From: Arion vulgaris
Taxonomy: Eukaryota; Mollusca; Gastropoda; Stylommatophora; Arionidae
Direction: 5' to 3'
Length of the DNA: 64,000 nt
Assembly: GCA_020796225.1 (NCBI GenBank)
Contig: CM036761.1
Coordinates: forward strand, 32,066,928 to 32,130,927
In this document: piece by piece, positions 54,073 through 64,000 of the stretch
Layout of the letters: each line of letters starts with the position of its first letter
Position numbering within the stretch: position 1 is the first letter of the stretch
Position numbers and translations under genes: made by a program
The notes under the pieces: generated by a model
Databases searched by the model: none
What the model saw: the letters and a program-made list of their open reading frames with translations, nothing else
Told to the model about the DNA's origin: nothing

Positions 54073-54100
54073 GTCGTAAAGAGCGAACGCAAAGAAGAAG
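54073..54100 (+). mobile_element. SINE-B, right part
   Basis: The end of the interrupted SINE-B copy, including its AAGAAGAAGAA tail. Confidence 0.85.
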
Positions 54101-54562
54101 AACATTAATTAATAACTGTTTAAATAAAATGTCTACACATTTTCAGCGTCCTAAGAATTCCTCTAGGCATCTAGCTCATAATACGGAAGTATTGAGCTGT
54201 CGTTGAGATCTTACGATATAATAATGCTATCAGAATGCATACGATTTTACGCTGAAAGATATCGATGATGATCTTAACAATAAAGGAATAAATCAGACAA
54301 TTAATATTTGAGGAATATTGAATATCACAGAGTTATTCTACAAACTGTTGCATTTTTGCGTAATGTTTTTGTTTTATGAGATTTAGAGAATATGGTTGGG
54401 TACTGATTACAAGCAGTATGTTTAAGTAGTTCATGATAGTAACTAAATCAAGGCTTGGATTTAGTATCATGAATTTACCTCTGCATGACTTCGTAGTGAC
54501 TTAGAGAGTATGGTTTAGGAAGATAGATACTTGAGCTAGGCTTGAAAACAATGTTTCGAGTG
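54101..54562. other. no gene seen
   Basis: No supported feature. Confidence 0.4.
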
Positions 54563-54729
54563 CAGTGGTGGCTAGTCATTAAGGGCCAGTGGGGTCGGGC
54601 CCCACCAAAAATAAGGTGTAAATGAGTATTTATTATTTGATACATTAAAATATAACCTAACCGAAACTATGACATTTCTGAAAATTTCTGTCTGGCCCCA
54701 CCAATAAAATTGATCACGAGCCGCCACTG
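54563..54729. mobile_element. hAT-type MITE, family CAGTGGCGGCTCG (inverted)
   Basis: 167 bp, ends cagtggtggctagtc and gatcacgagccgccactg. Perfect 8-bp duplication ttcgagtg at 54555-54562 and 54730-54737. Reverse orientation relative to 443-607. Confidence 0.93.
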
Positions 54730-54779
54730 TTCGAGTGTATAATGGCGTCTAGGCTGAAAAATATCATTTGTATTTATGT

Positions 54780-55150
54780 GCCATGGCGCGAAAGTGTCAA
54801 GGAAAATGAAAGCAACGATATTCTTAAGCGCATTGCTATTATTAAACGCAAACAAATAGGAGACATGGTTGGTATTCTGAATGTCCAACAACATACGCAA
54901 TTTCAACGATTCAGTGATTGAGGGTAAAGATGCAATCGCAACCAGACTGCAAATACCAATTAAAACGAGGTGTAGACAGACAAAAACATCTTGCTGAACA
55001 CCACAAACTGATATCGTTTTTAAGACCAATACAAAACTGTTGTCGTTAGCCGCCACACAATGAAGGACATCGCGAGGAAGTGTCTGGATCACTTATGGAC
55101 TAATTGGTTCGAAGTAAGGTAGTGATGATCTATCTAATAAACTAAATTGT
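54780..55150 (-). repeat. unclassified dispersed repeat R1, copy 3
   Basis: Minus strand: atcatcactaccttacttcg, aaccaattagtccataagtg, gtggcggctaacgacaacag, ttttgtattggtct and tttgcagtctggtt align in order with copy 1. A 141-codon frame crosses it (54667-55092) but extends into the MITE and has no known domain, so I do not call it a gene. Confidence 0.5.
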
Positions 55151-55939
55151 ATATATTGATGTATTTTGCACATTACTGTTTATCGATTCAAATGTACAAT
55201 AACTGGAGCAAAAAATGGTCAACGCTTCATTCAGCATACATGTGAAAGAAAACCTGACTGGTAGACTTTAGCAAACTGATAAAAAAAAATGTCATTAAGT
55301 TTTAATAGAACGTGGTCTGTGTTTGTACATGAGAATTAACCTACTGAAAGAAATTAATGCTCGACTTATTAACATTAAAGGATATGACGTTCGTTCCAGC
55401 GAAGTTGTAACCTTTGACATTCACGTTTGCGATTACGTAAGTACATACATATATACACGTAACATGCACAGTAAAGTAACAAACATATAGCCATTAAGTT
55501 ATTTCAAGGACGTGGGAGTGAGTGATTTGATTTAAGTACAGGCGTCTGAAGTTCAAATAATTAAACGCACTTATCAACCAACTCTGAACACTGACGTCAA
55601 AGTAGAAGTTGTGTTTGGCGCCTGTTTGATTTTGTTATCTGTCTCCTGTTGTGTGTTATAACTTTTATTTTTACTATAACGTGGTATAATGTTTCCAAAG
55701 GTTGATGCGACATTGTTTGTTAGAAGGTATATTTTGCTACAATTCTGGCACGGTTTTTCAAATAAGAAAACGGATATATCGGCATGTGCTACTCCATTCA
55801 TTATCCTATGCTGTACACGTTCTGCAACAGGTGTGTTGCTGTCAAAGATATGACACTACAGGTGAACATATATGTTGTGCTAATCTTGTATATGTAGTGT
55901 AGATGTTGTTTTCGTTTGTTAGGTTTTGAACGTAACTGG
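55151..55939. other. no gene seen
   Basis: No supported feature. Confidence 0.4.
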
Positions 55940-56140
55940 AAAGTGTGTCTCTATTGCGTAGTGGTAAAGAGATTTGCCTGACGTTCTAAAGATTGTAGGT
56001 TCGAATCCGAACCGAGTCATATTTTAAATGTTTTCTGGAAGTCCGTTGCCTGTTTGCTGGAGCTACGGAGTTCATGATTTGTGTAGCACTCTCTGAAGGT
56101 GTCACTTCATCCGAGTGAGACGGAGCATTATGGAAAAGCA
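55940..56140 (+). mobile_element. SINE-C
   Basis: Head ctctattgcgtagtggtaaa (A-box-like) and B-box ggttcgaatccg (~56000), body ctgtttgctggagctacgga, gtagcactctctgaaggtgt. Confidence 0.8.
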
Positions 56141-56269
56141 TGTACAATAAAGTATATCCATCGACCTTGGACCCTTGAGGTAGCTGGGAACATCTGACCT
56201 GGTTACGATAGGAAACCTAATGATAAGATCTGATCTATGATAATGTTGAAAACCTAAAGAAAAGTGTTC

Positions 56270-56375
56270 TCTTTGTCAGAGTCTATGCAATGCAAGAGGA
56301 AGACCACGCAAAAGATAGAGTGACGATATCAATAACAACTTTAAGGACATTAATACCAAGCCACCCTGGGTAATA
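56270..56375 (+). mobile_element. LINE 3-prime fragment
   Basis: Encodes CNARGRPRKR, stop, then DDINNNFKDINTKPP. Resembles the tail at 47745-47912 on the other strand. Weak but consistent. Confidence 0.45.
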
Positions 56376-57540
56376 ACAACAAGCATTTTGAATGAAATTC
56401 ACAGCTCACATTGTCGCTCCAGGCTCCCAATACAGTAACTTGGTGACAAAACCGAGTCCTGCAAGTCACAAAATGAGGATAAATGTGAAATCAACTGATC
56501 CCAGATGCAAGCAACACTCCTCGGTCATAACGGATCTCCCGTCTGTCCAGCATTTTAGCCAGGTAGTTTTCTAAACTACTTCAAACTTCCGTAAAATGTA
56601 TGTCTTTTAACATATGTTTTCAGATTGACCCTTAAAATATTTAACGATAAGATAAATTATTTTTTCATTGAATAATAGTTTACAAAATGAACGTTATTTC
56701 GATTGGATCGCCACGAATAGCTTAGGATAGACCACATTTCCGATGACGCAGTTAAGGTAAACTATGTAAAATGTGTTTCTTTTTACAATTTAAACGACAG
56801 CAGCAATTTGGCAATCATTTTGTTATGAAATTAAGGTTTGTTTTTGTGTTGCGGCAAACGATTGCAATCTATTTACTCCATTTTATTGATTCTGTATGTG
56901 CTATTTTGTTTTTTTAATATTGATTTAATACTCTTTTGAAAATGTCGGTTGTTTAGTATTTGTGATGTTAATGGAAAGTTGCTGTTGACACATTTCCTAC
57001 TAAATTATGAACGTAAAACGTTCATGACATACGAAATTCTGAACACGACTGTATTGCACTGTAACAATCTTCATTATCAGAATGAGTTTTAAGAACATCA
57101 TGGGAAGCAATAGAAGCTTTAAATATGGCCAATAAATGAACAGTGTACAAGTATTAGGAGCTTCCGAAAAAAAAAATTATTGAACACAGTATTCGAACCA
57201 CAAACCTGTATTTCTTCGCTTGTGTGTAATTTCTTCCTACTTGTTGCATCCCCGGGGGTTTCTTAACACTCCTTATTCTGATCTTACTATTGCTTGAAGA
57301 TACTAAAAATGATGTGTGATGTACGAAATCTACAAAATTGGGGTGGTCAGACCGGATCGGAACTGGAGAAAATCGTTTGTGTTCTATCACTCATGAGACA
57401 CCGGCTCATGTACTATACGTACTTGCAGACAAGTTCCGTTTACCATTATCTTTTTTCTTGATATCATTAGTTAGTATTATGTTTTAGATAATTAAGTATT
57501 CGTTGTATATTTATTCTTGATAAAGGTCTAGTTACCGAAA
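56376..57540. other. no gene seen
   Basis: Over 1 kb with no firm feature. 57150-57400 contains a gtattcgaacc string that could be a worn SINE B box. A cgaaacgtt motif lies at 57537-57545 beside the LINE end. Confidence 0.35.
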
Positions 57541-58465
57541 CGTTCTTATCTTATCTTAACCACATTTGGCGTGAAGCGTCGTGGGAGAGTTAGTTTCCTA
57601 TCTTGTGCCAGGTGTGTTGCGCTTGACGTTGTCAGTCCATGATTTCGCAGGGACTCTGAGATGTTATCTATCCATCGTGTTATTGGCCTGCCTCGTGCTC
57701 TGCGCCCTGAGTGTCGATTATTATAGGCACGTGATGGTAGTAAATGTGGTTCCATTCTCATTAAATGGCCGAACCACTTGAATCTTTGCTTCTCGATGTA
57801 CTGTATGCATGGTATAGTACCAACGATGCTTCTGATATTCTCGTTTCTCACTCTATCTCGCCTTGTAACGTTGACAGCTTTTCGTAGACATCTCATTTCA
57901 CATGTTGTAATATTTCTTTCTTGTGTCTTAGTCAGGGGCCATGTTTGGCACTGATAGCAGAGAGTTGGAATAAATATGCAGTTTATCAGTTGTCGCTTGA
58001 CTGCCATGTTAATGCTTGGATGTTTTAATAGTGGGGACAGTTGGTATGTCACTGCGTTTGCCTTCTGGCATCTAGTCTCGATTTCTCTGTCCATCTTTCC
58101 ATCTGCTGTGAATATACTCCCGAGATATTTGAATTCTGGAGTCTGTTGTATTTTGACATTATTCACGTGTATATTTAGTTGACCTGTTGACCTGCTTATT
58201 GTCATGACTTCTGTTTTGGAGGTGTTAATTTTCATATCATATTTTTCGCATGTCGCTTGCAGTGCATTTATGTGTTGTTGAAGTTTGTGTTCGTTGTTGT
58301 AAATTATACTCTGATCATCTGCAAAGAGTAGCTCGTTGATTAAATTGTAGTTGTTATCGAGGTTGTTATCTGTCTTGGTTTCTTGCGTTATCCTGTCTAT
58401 GTATATATCTTGAAAAGTATAGGCGAAAGCACACATCCCTGCCTTACTCCTGATGATAATTCGAA
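57541..58465 (-). pseudogene. LINE RT remnant, long open frame
   Basis: Minus strand 58436-57546 is open for 296 codons. GVRQGCVLSPILFKIY (motif B, in the neighbouring frame at ~58450-58400), then in the main frame LINELLFADDQSIIYNN (catalytic FADD), MKINTSKTEVMTISRSTGQ (motif D), FKYLGSIFTADGKMDREIET (motif E), LINCIFIPTLCYQCQTWPLT, EMRCLRKAVNVTRRDRVRNE, QRFKWFGHLMRMEPHLLPSR, GRRARGRPITRWIDNISESL and a stop. The 3-prime end ..aaatgtggttaagataagat is the (AAGAT)n tail also seen at 2059-2118. 5-prime truncated, one frameshift. Confidence 0.9.
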
Positions 58466-58540
58466 ACGTTGAGCGTTGTTTATTTTCTATTTAATCGTTT
58501 CTTTCACTACTTATGTAATACTTTATATATATATATGTCT

Positions 58541-58615
58541 TTGTTATATCGTCTATGAATGGTGTGTGCATGTTTGTTATATCGTCTATGAATGGTGTGT
58601 GCATGTTTGTTATAT
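58541..58615. repeat. short tandem duplication
   Basis: gttatatcgtctatgaatgg then tgtgtgcatgttt occurs twice head to tail with the start of a third. Confidence 0.85.
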
Positions 58616-59076
58616 GTGTTTACTTGCGTGTACGTATGACATTGTTTCGTCTCAAATAAATAAGCAATTATACGCTTATCGCATCTGTTTGTGCAAACAC
58701 TGTTCAATCGAACCGGACCCATGATTATTTTGTGTCTAGCTTAAACGAAGCGTTTGTGAAAGACACTCCTCAGTTAAGTTATTTTGTTAAATAGCTAGCT
58801 GGTTGTGTTTATAATAACGCACTTATTGGAGGACAATGAGACTGTAAGAAATAAAGGTTTGTATTTGAAATTCTGTGTTTGGTAATTTGTTTTTCAGTTA
58901 GTTTCTAATAATTGTGCACTGTCTATTTATTGAACAATCATCAACAAACATTACACATTATATTGTTCTATTGTGCAACTTTAACGTTTTCAGAGTATTG
59001 CAAATGAAACAAATACTTAAAACGAGCATACAATCGTCGAGATCATGAGTTTCAGTTTCAGTATGGAATATCTTCA
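58616..59076. other. no gene seen
   Basis: No supported feature. Confidence 0.4.
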
Positions 59077-59640
59077 TTACACTCCGAACATGTCTATAGG
59101 TACTCCGATCTCCTTCGCAATATCTCCAACAGCGTCCAGCGACTGACCGTACCAGTTCGATTTCGATTGATGATACCTACTCACGTACATGTTATGTTGT
59201 TCTTTTCTTGCTACTCCAATCTTCAGACCCAGCTCCTGCAATCTAGTAGTTGACGTGGATTGGTTTAAATGAAAATCTTCTCTGCTGCCACACTCTATAA
59301 GGGCGTTCAAAATATCACCTCTATCCATTGACTGGCCCTATGATATAGTGGCAGAGCCAGCCATTCTGTCTGCTCTCTCATTGCCAACGAAACCCATGTG
59401 CCCCGGAACGAAGATAAGTGTGATTCTGCAAATTGTTGACGCTTATAGTGATTCAGTCCATTGCCTGCACACCGAACCAGCCTCTACCTTGCGGATCATA
59501 CTCAATGGACCGCTCAGAATGCGCGCATGAGTGTAGTTTTGTGACTCCAGCCAACGTAAAGCATTAGTCACCGACAATACCTCCATTGTTATTCTGTTTG
59601 TTGTCATACGAAATGCACCACTGGCCTCATGGACCATTTT
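59077..59640 (-). pseudogene. LINE RNase H remnant
   Basis: Minus strand, three frames: MVHEASGAFRMTTNRITMEV, LSVTNALRWLESQNYTHARI, SGPLSMIRKVEAGSVCRQW; then RITLIFVPGHMGFVGNERAD, RMAGSATIS, a stop, and MDRGDILNALIECGSREDFH. PGHxGxxGNERAD is the last RNase H block of LINE proteins (D in NERAD is catalytic). The second acidic residue (E in TMEV) is present; the first lies upstream and is missing. Confidence 0.82.
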
Positions 59641-59974
59641 GCCACATGATCATGAGTGAATCAGGTGTATCATATGCAATAATTGTATATCAGCTATCTC
59701 ATAAGTGATAAGTATATTGTAATCATTCATTGAATAAAGTGGACGGAGAACGTATATGTTTGAAAATAGATTCAATTTAAAAGTGACATATAGATAAAAC
59801 ATGCACTTTTAACAATCACAATGAAATATCGAACTCAAAGTTATAAAGTTTTAAAACTAAATTATTCCTTTTTAGTTTTAACGTTGTCTCAATCATACCA
59901 TCTGCCATTTAGAGAATATGTAAATATATAGAAATATAAGTTGAATCCATGACAATTATACGGACAATAGTGAA
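59641..59974. other. no gene seen
   Basis: No supported feature. Confidence 0.4.
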
Positions 59975-60110
59975 CAGAAATTAGATGAATTTAGGAGAAA
60001 TGGTCAAATCAAAGAAATATCTGGCCCAGAACTAGTAACAACTGATATACGAAACAGAGGATGAGGATATATTGGACCAACCAAAATTGCTCGAAAAATT
60101 GAAAAGCAAA
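59975..60110 (+). mobile_element. LINE-W fragment
   Basis: atgaatttaggagaaatggt, ctagtaacaactgatatacg and gaggatatattggacc match the start of the 16.8-kb and 61.1-kb copies. Truncated at both ends. Confidence 0.6.
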
Positions 60111-60120
60111 TTTGTTTGTT

Positions 60121-60365
60121 ACTTCTACATGTACTAGAGATGCTCAAAGTAATTGACTTCTACATGTACTAGAGATGCTCAAAGTGATTTACTTCTACAT
60201 GTACTAGAGATGCTCAAAGTGATTGACTTCTACATGTACTAGAGATGCTCAAAGTGATTGACTTCTACATGTACTAGAGATGCTCAAAGTGATTTACTTC
60301 TACATGTACTAGAGATGCTCAAAGTAATTGACTTCTACATGTACTAGAGATGCTCTAAGTGATTT
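60121..60365. repeat. 35-bp minisatellite x7
   Basis: Exact 35-bp period with starts at 60121, 60156, 60191, 60226, 60261, 60296 and 60331. Unit: acttctacatgtactagaga then tgctcaaagtgattg. Copies differ by one or two substitutions near the end of the unit. Confidence 0.95.
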
Positions 60366-61016
60366 GCAGTAGTGTTCAAGCACATACTAGTAAAACAAAA
60401 CTGTTGCTCGAACAGCGTTGCCCACAATGTCTAGAGTGAATGCTGCTCATGTTGTTTTACGCTCTTCCGATCTCGTTTCTGTGGGTTTCTTTTGGTGATA
60501 CATGACGTCAGTTAGGGTACCCCAATAGGTAAATGTCCAGAGGTGTTAAATCAAGAAAACGTGCGGGGAAAGTTAACTGTATCTCCATTGTCCTACCCGA
60601 TATCTTTACAAATGCGCATACACGTAGGCTTACACGTTTCGGTGGTAGTATGACTGTGAAGCTTAAGTGTCCTTGCAAATGCTTATCCAGATAAGCTCGC
60701 ATGTCTCAATGGTAGTGTGACCGTGTTGCGTCTTGTATTATGTCATCTTGTAAAAAAGTCATCATTTATATAAAATGCACTATTCGTAGATACCAGATTT
60801 GTACAGCAACTCTAGGTACACCTAAAGTGAAACAGTACCTTCAAAGATGAATAGTTGTATAACCCTTTAAACAATTTGATGATGATCCACACCAACAATG
60901 ACCTCCGGTAAATTGGCTGTTTCGACGACATGAACGAGGGGAGTATTTGCTGACCAGTAAACACAACTATGTCGATTCACTGTTTTATTAAGCTTAACGT
61001 ATTCTTCACCAGACCA

Positions 61017-61019
<3 letters not shown>
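60366..61019. other. no gene seen
   Basis: Two loosely similar stretches (acacgtaggcttacacgttt, ccagataagctcgcatgtct) with gtggtagt-tgac- nearby suggest an old duplication. Nothing firm. Confidence 0.35.

Positions 61020-61056
<37 letters not shown>
61020..61056. repeat. (TA)n microsatellite
   Basis: About 34 bp of TA immediately upstream of LINE-W. Confidence 0.95.
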
Positions 61057-61058
<2 letters not shown>

Positions 61059-61081
61059 AACAAGTATAATATATATAGATA

Positions 61082-61460
61082 TAGAAAGCAAGTTAAATGC
61101 ATTTGAAAATAGATGTCTGCGAAAAATAATGAATATAAAATGGAACGAATTCAAGAAAGTGATGAAATCAGGCGAAATGTCTGTTCAACCACTAGTAACA
61201 ACTGTTATAAGAAAGAGAAGATGGTGATATGTTGGACACACCTTGATAAGAAATGATGAACTAATATCAAAGCAGACATTGGAGTGGGATGCAAAGGATC
61301 AAATAAAGAGAGAACGACCTAATGAGTACCTGAAACGAACTTCGCTAATTGAGGTAGGAAATATCGGTCTCAGTTACATGGAGGAGATTGAGCAAATTGC
61401 CCAGGATAGATTGATATGAAGAAATTGCTTGCAAGCCCTATGTAACGTATAACGGTACGA
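61082..61460 (+). mobile_element. LINE-W 3-prime end, longest copy
   Basis: Extends further 5-prime than the others: agaaagcaagttaaatgcat and tgtctgcgaaaaataatgaa (an LESKLNAFENRCLRKIMNIK reading, the 'NRCLRK' thumb motif). Continues through gaagatggtgatatgttgga and gtgggatgcaaaggatcaaa to ggatagattgatatgaagaa and tgtaacgtataacggtacga. No intact frame. Confidence 0.8.
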
Positions 61461-61984
61461 GATGAATTAGTATTATATATGTATATATGGATGTATACAT
61501 ACGTGTAGGTGTGTATGTGTGTGCTTGAATGTGCATATATGCACAGCTCAATCACAGCACGAAACATTCCAAAATACTTGATACACATTAACAAAAACAT
61601 ACCAGATAATGGCTTCATTTCAGTTCATTTAACGTTTCACGCTAAATAATTAACCATCATTCTCTATTTTTGTCACCTTTTGAACATAAACAACACGACT
61701 AGTTCCTGCTTTTGCATAGTAATCTTCTCCCTTCAGTATCTGTGAATACTCACAGAAGATAAACAAGTGTCTTTAAAATCCACTTTGTAAAAAATAGCGT
61801 TGACAATGAGCATGTAAAAAATCATTCCTTAGAAGAACGATATGTTATGCTTAATTCAGGGTCGTTTCAACATTGAAGGATAACAAGCTTTACATGGCAC
61901 CAAACGTATGTTGTCTAATTCTACGGTTTTACTTCCTTAAATACAGTCATTTGTCCATCTCGTATTGTTTTTTTGTGTTTTTTT
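61461..61984. other. no gene seen
   Basis: TA/TG-rich sequence near 61470-61540. No supported feature. Confidence 0.4.
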
Positions 61985-62190
61985 CCCGATCTAGAAGCAC
62001 TTGAGCTTTTCAGCTCTTCGGCTCAGTGCCATGGACATCGTAACCCTTCGGTTCAGTGCCACAAACACCGTAAATCTGGGGAATCTGTGGCTTTTTCTGC
62101 CATCCCGCGGAATTGAACACGCACACACAGAGGGATAGTCACCCGTAGTCCAACGCTCTACGAACACGCTGCGCAGACGGGCCGTATTCG
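61985..62190 (-). mobile_element. SINE-E
   Basis: Reversed: gatctagaagcacttgagct, cagtgccatggacatcgtaa, cacaaacaccgtaaatctgg, gcggaattgaac, agtccaacgctctacgaaca. Matches 25128 and 47415. Confidence 0.87.
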
Positions 62191-62754
62191 TTCTTAAAAA
62201 CATAGTAAAATGTTGCCTAACTCTCCACATCTTGTCTTATACGTGTTCCGTTTGACAAAAACGTTAGGGTAACGTATCCATTTGCATACCCGTGTGTATA
62301 TTAGGGAATACAGAATGTGTTTGTATGTATTGTTGAAAAAACCGACACTATATGCATATGTCATGTGGTCAACATCGTGATGATAGTTTTCACTGTTCAG
62401 TGTTTTTGTGGTATTTAATTGAGGTTATGTCCAACTGAGGGCAGTTAAATAACACTCAAGTCGTCAATGCGGTACGCTCTCATTTATGTAGAATGGGCGA
62501 GTATCTGGAATTAGGAAGTAGGTTTGGACATGCCAGACAGTGCTGTCTTTGTGGTAGAGAGAGAATATTTACCAATTAACGTTTCTTGGGAACGGTAAGC
62601 TAGTGGACTTTGGAATGCTGCAGCGGCAGATGACAGAGATCGCATGGGATTGTCCAATATGCCATGACGTAGACCGAATAACATAACAGAGCCAAATAAC
62701 ATTTCCCGTAGCAGTTTTAGACCTAAAGGTCTGATACATTTCTAGGCAGGATGT
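62191..62754. other. no gene seen
   Basis: No supported feature. Confidence 0.4.
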
Positions 62755-63003
62755 AAAAAGTTAATTGCATATCCTTTACAGGACTTTGCGAATCAACTCC
62801 CATCTTTTTTAACGCTGTTTGTGTTTTTTCTAGGCGTTATTACGTTCAGTAGTTTGCCATTGCTTTCTGAACGGGTGGTGTCATTGCCGTTTTGTAAAAA
62901 TCCACACGAAACAATTTGGAACCAAATTGTCCGAAGCGGGATTCAAACTCAGAACGTCGGAGTTAATAGACCGAGTTACTAACCCCTAAGCCAAAGACGC
63001 CAC
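62755..63003 (-). mobile_element. SINE-G with tRNA-like head
   Basis: Minus strand starts gtggcgtctttggcttaggg / gttagtaactcggtctatta, with a B-box-like gagtttgaatccc, then acaatttggttccaaattgt and the body ending ggatatgcaattaac. Matches 19101-19350 and the head at 43012. Confidence 0.82.
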
Positions 63004-63717
63004 TAGGCATGATGTGGGAGCGTCAATTCCTTTCCTCAAGTGTTCAACGTCAAGTGTGGGATTGAATTTATCTTGCATCTGAGTTGATATGGGTATACTT
63101 ATGCATTACGTTACTCCGTCATACGAGGACAGATACACTTAGAAAAACATATCACTCCCAGTGGAATTCTATCATTGGGTAACGTGTTACGAAGAGTGTG
63201 TATTAACGCATACCATAACACGTGTGTTACATCTGATATATCTAACACATTGACATACTTATATAACCCTTGAAATTCGTAATTGTGTTTACATCCAATC
63301 GTATATATACATTGGAATATTTACTGAATTAGTCAGTTTAGTGCCTATGTGTAATTTTTTTTAAATACTGCACCCCAGTATATTGGCTCGGAAGATCGAA
63401 AAGGTTAAATGCATACAATACTGTTATAACTTTAACAAAATAGCTTCACTATTTGATTTTTGTATTGTACATGTTTCATAAATTATTTATCTTATTCTGC
63501 GTATGTTTTAAAGCAAAAACCATATTCTTTTGTATATTCAGATCGAGACGGTTTAAATCATATATTATTGCAACATTTTTACAGGCGTCATTTATTTCGA
63601 TAAAATCATAGCTTTTGGGAAGATAAAGAAGAATTTGAAAATAATAGCGCAATACAGAGAAGAAAGGTGAACTCCAGGTATGGTCCAAAACAAATACAAA
63701 TATTTCAAGCAGTTAAA
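63004..63717. other. no gene seen
   Basis: No supported feature. Confidence 0.4.
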
Positions 63718-63960
63718 GGTGAATGCTTGACTTTATTGCCCTGAGTTTCACAATATGACAGTTTTCTCTCTCTGAACAAATAGCAAGCAACCTGCCGTCG
63801 AAAGTGTTGCATTAAAAAAAGAACGTCATAGCTGTAGCAATAGTTCCTGGACATTTTCGGGGACAAAAATTGTACTTATTAACAGAACAAGTAGGTTGGA
63901 ATTCGAACTAATTATCTTCAGAATACAAGGCAAACAACTTGACAACATCAACACAGAGAA
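63718..63960 (-). mobile_element. SINE-C, diverged
   Basis: Reversed: gcttgactttattgccctga, caacctgccgtcgaaagtgt, tgtacttattaacagaacaa, ggaattcgaact (B box reversed), caaggcaaacaacttgacaa. Confidence 0.75.
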
Positions 63961-64000
63961 CACCATAAAGTGTTCCAAATAAAATCTAACAATTTTAATA

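Noticed and set aside
54667..55092. 141-codon open frame as a membrane protein gene
   Set aside because: It runs through the hAT MITE end and lies over repeat R1. It has no domain, splice-site or second-exon support.
57150..57400. tRNA-headed SINE
   Set aside because: A gtattcgaacc string is present, but no convincing A box and no second copy of the body were found.
60121..60365. CRISPR-like array
   Set aside because: Units are contiguous tandem copies without variable spacers, in an animal-like genome.
62511..62702. 63-codon minus-strand ORF as a gene
   Set aside because: No start context, domain or repeat partner. Length is within chance expectation.

Overview
This window looks like repeat-dense, AT-rich animal DNA. 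I found no host protein-coding gene, true tRNA, rRNA or ncRNA gene that I can defend. Almost every recognisable segment is a transposable element, usually truncated, frameshifted or nested in another. The best guess is a mollusc (moderate confidence). The dominant SINE carries a 5-prime block with the motif TGTCGTAAGAGGCGACT, and another SINE carries a core like CACGTTAAAGAACC. From memory, both resemble SINE modules seen in molluscs; no database was searched. The mix of many 5-prime-truncated non-LTR retrotransposons, tRNA-headed SINEs, Helitrons, hAT elements and (TA)n tracts fits a large invertebrate genome.

Layout. 1-5,470: hAT-type MITEs, three degenerate minisatellites, SINE copies. 5,471-7,850: a three-level nest (SINE-C, SINE-A, an 8-bp-TSD MITE) followed by a decayed LINE and CT-rich tracts. 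8,461-13,135: two tandem arrays, one with a 27-bp unit that keeps a coding frame, and several LINE tails. 13,948-17,690: a SINE split by a LINE tail, then an internally deleted hAT transposon with perfect 8-bp duplications, then LINE tails. 18,100-20,420: an unclassified repeat, a long (TA)n tract and a 652-bp fold-back element. 20,600-35,000: many SINEs, two larger LINE remnants, a 133-bp tandem array made from SINE sequence, and two hAT MITE families. 35,749-40,030: a degenerate Helitron inserted in a SINE. 40,100-51,345: LINE tails and SINEs. 51,373-54,100: a 2.46-kb LINE with reverse transcriptase and RNase H, inserted in SINE-B. 54,563-64,000: MITE, LINE remnants, a 35-bp minisatellite and tRNA-headed SINEs.

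Family names used below are mine. SINE-A and SINE-B are related non-tRNA-looking SINEs ending in GAA repeats. SINE-C, D, E, F and G are other SINEs; C, E and G have clear B-box-like tRNA heads. LINE clades are not resolved except where RNase H is visible. Nothing here works as a pathway: the common theme is possible parasitism of LINE machinery by SINEs (shared GAA tails) and of hAT transposases by MITEs. Many tandem copies differ by one-base indels in short homopolymers, so some frameshifts may be sequencing errors rather than decay.
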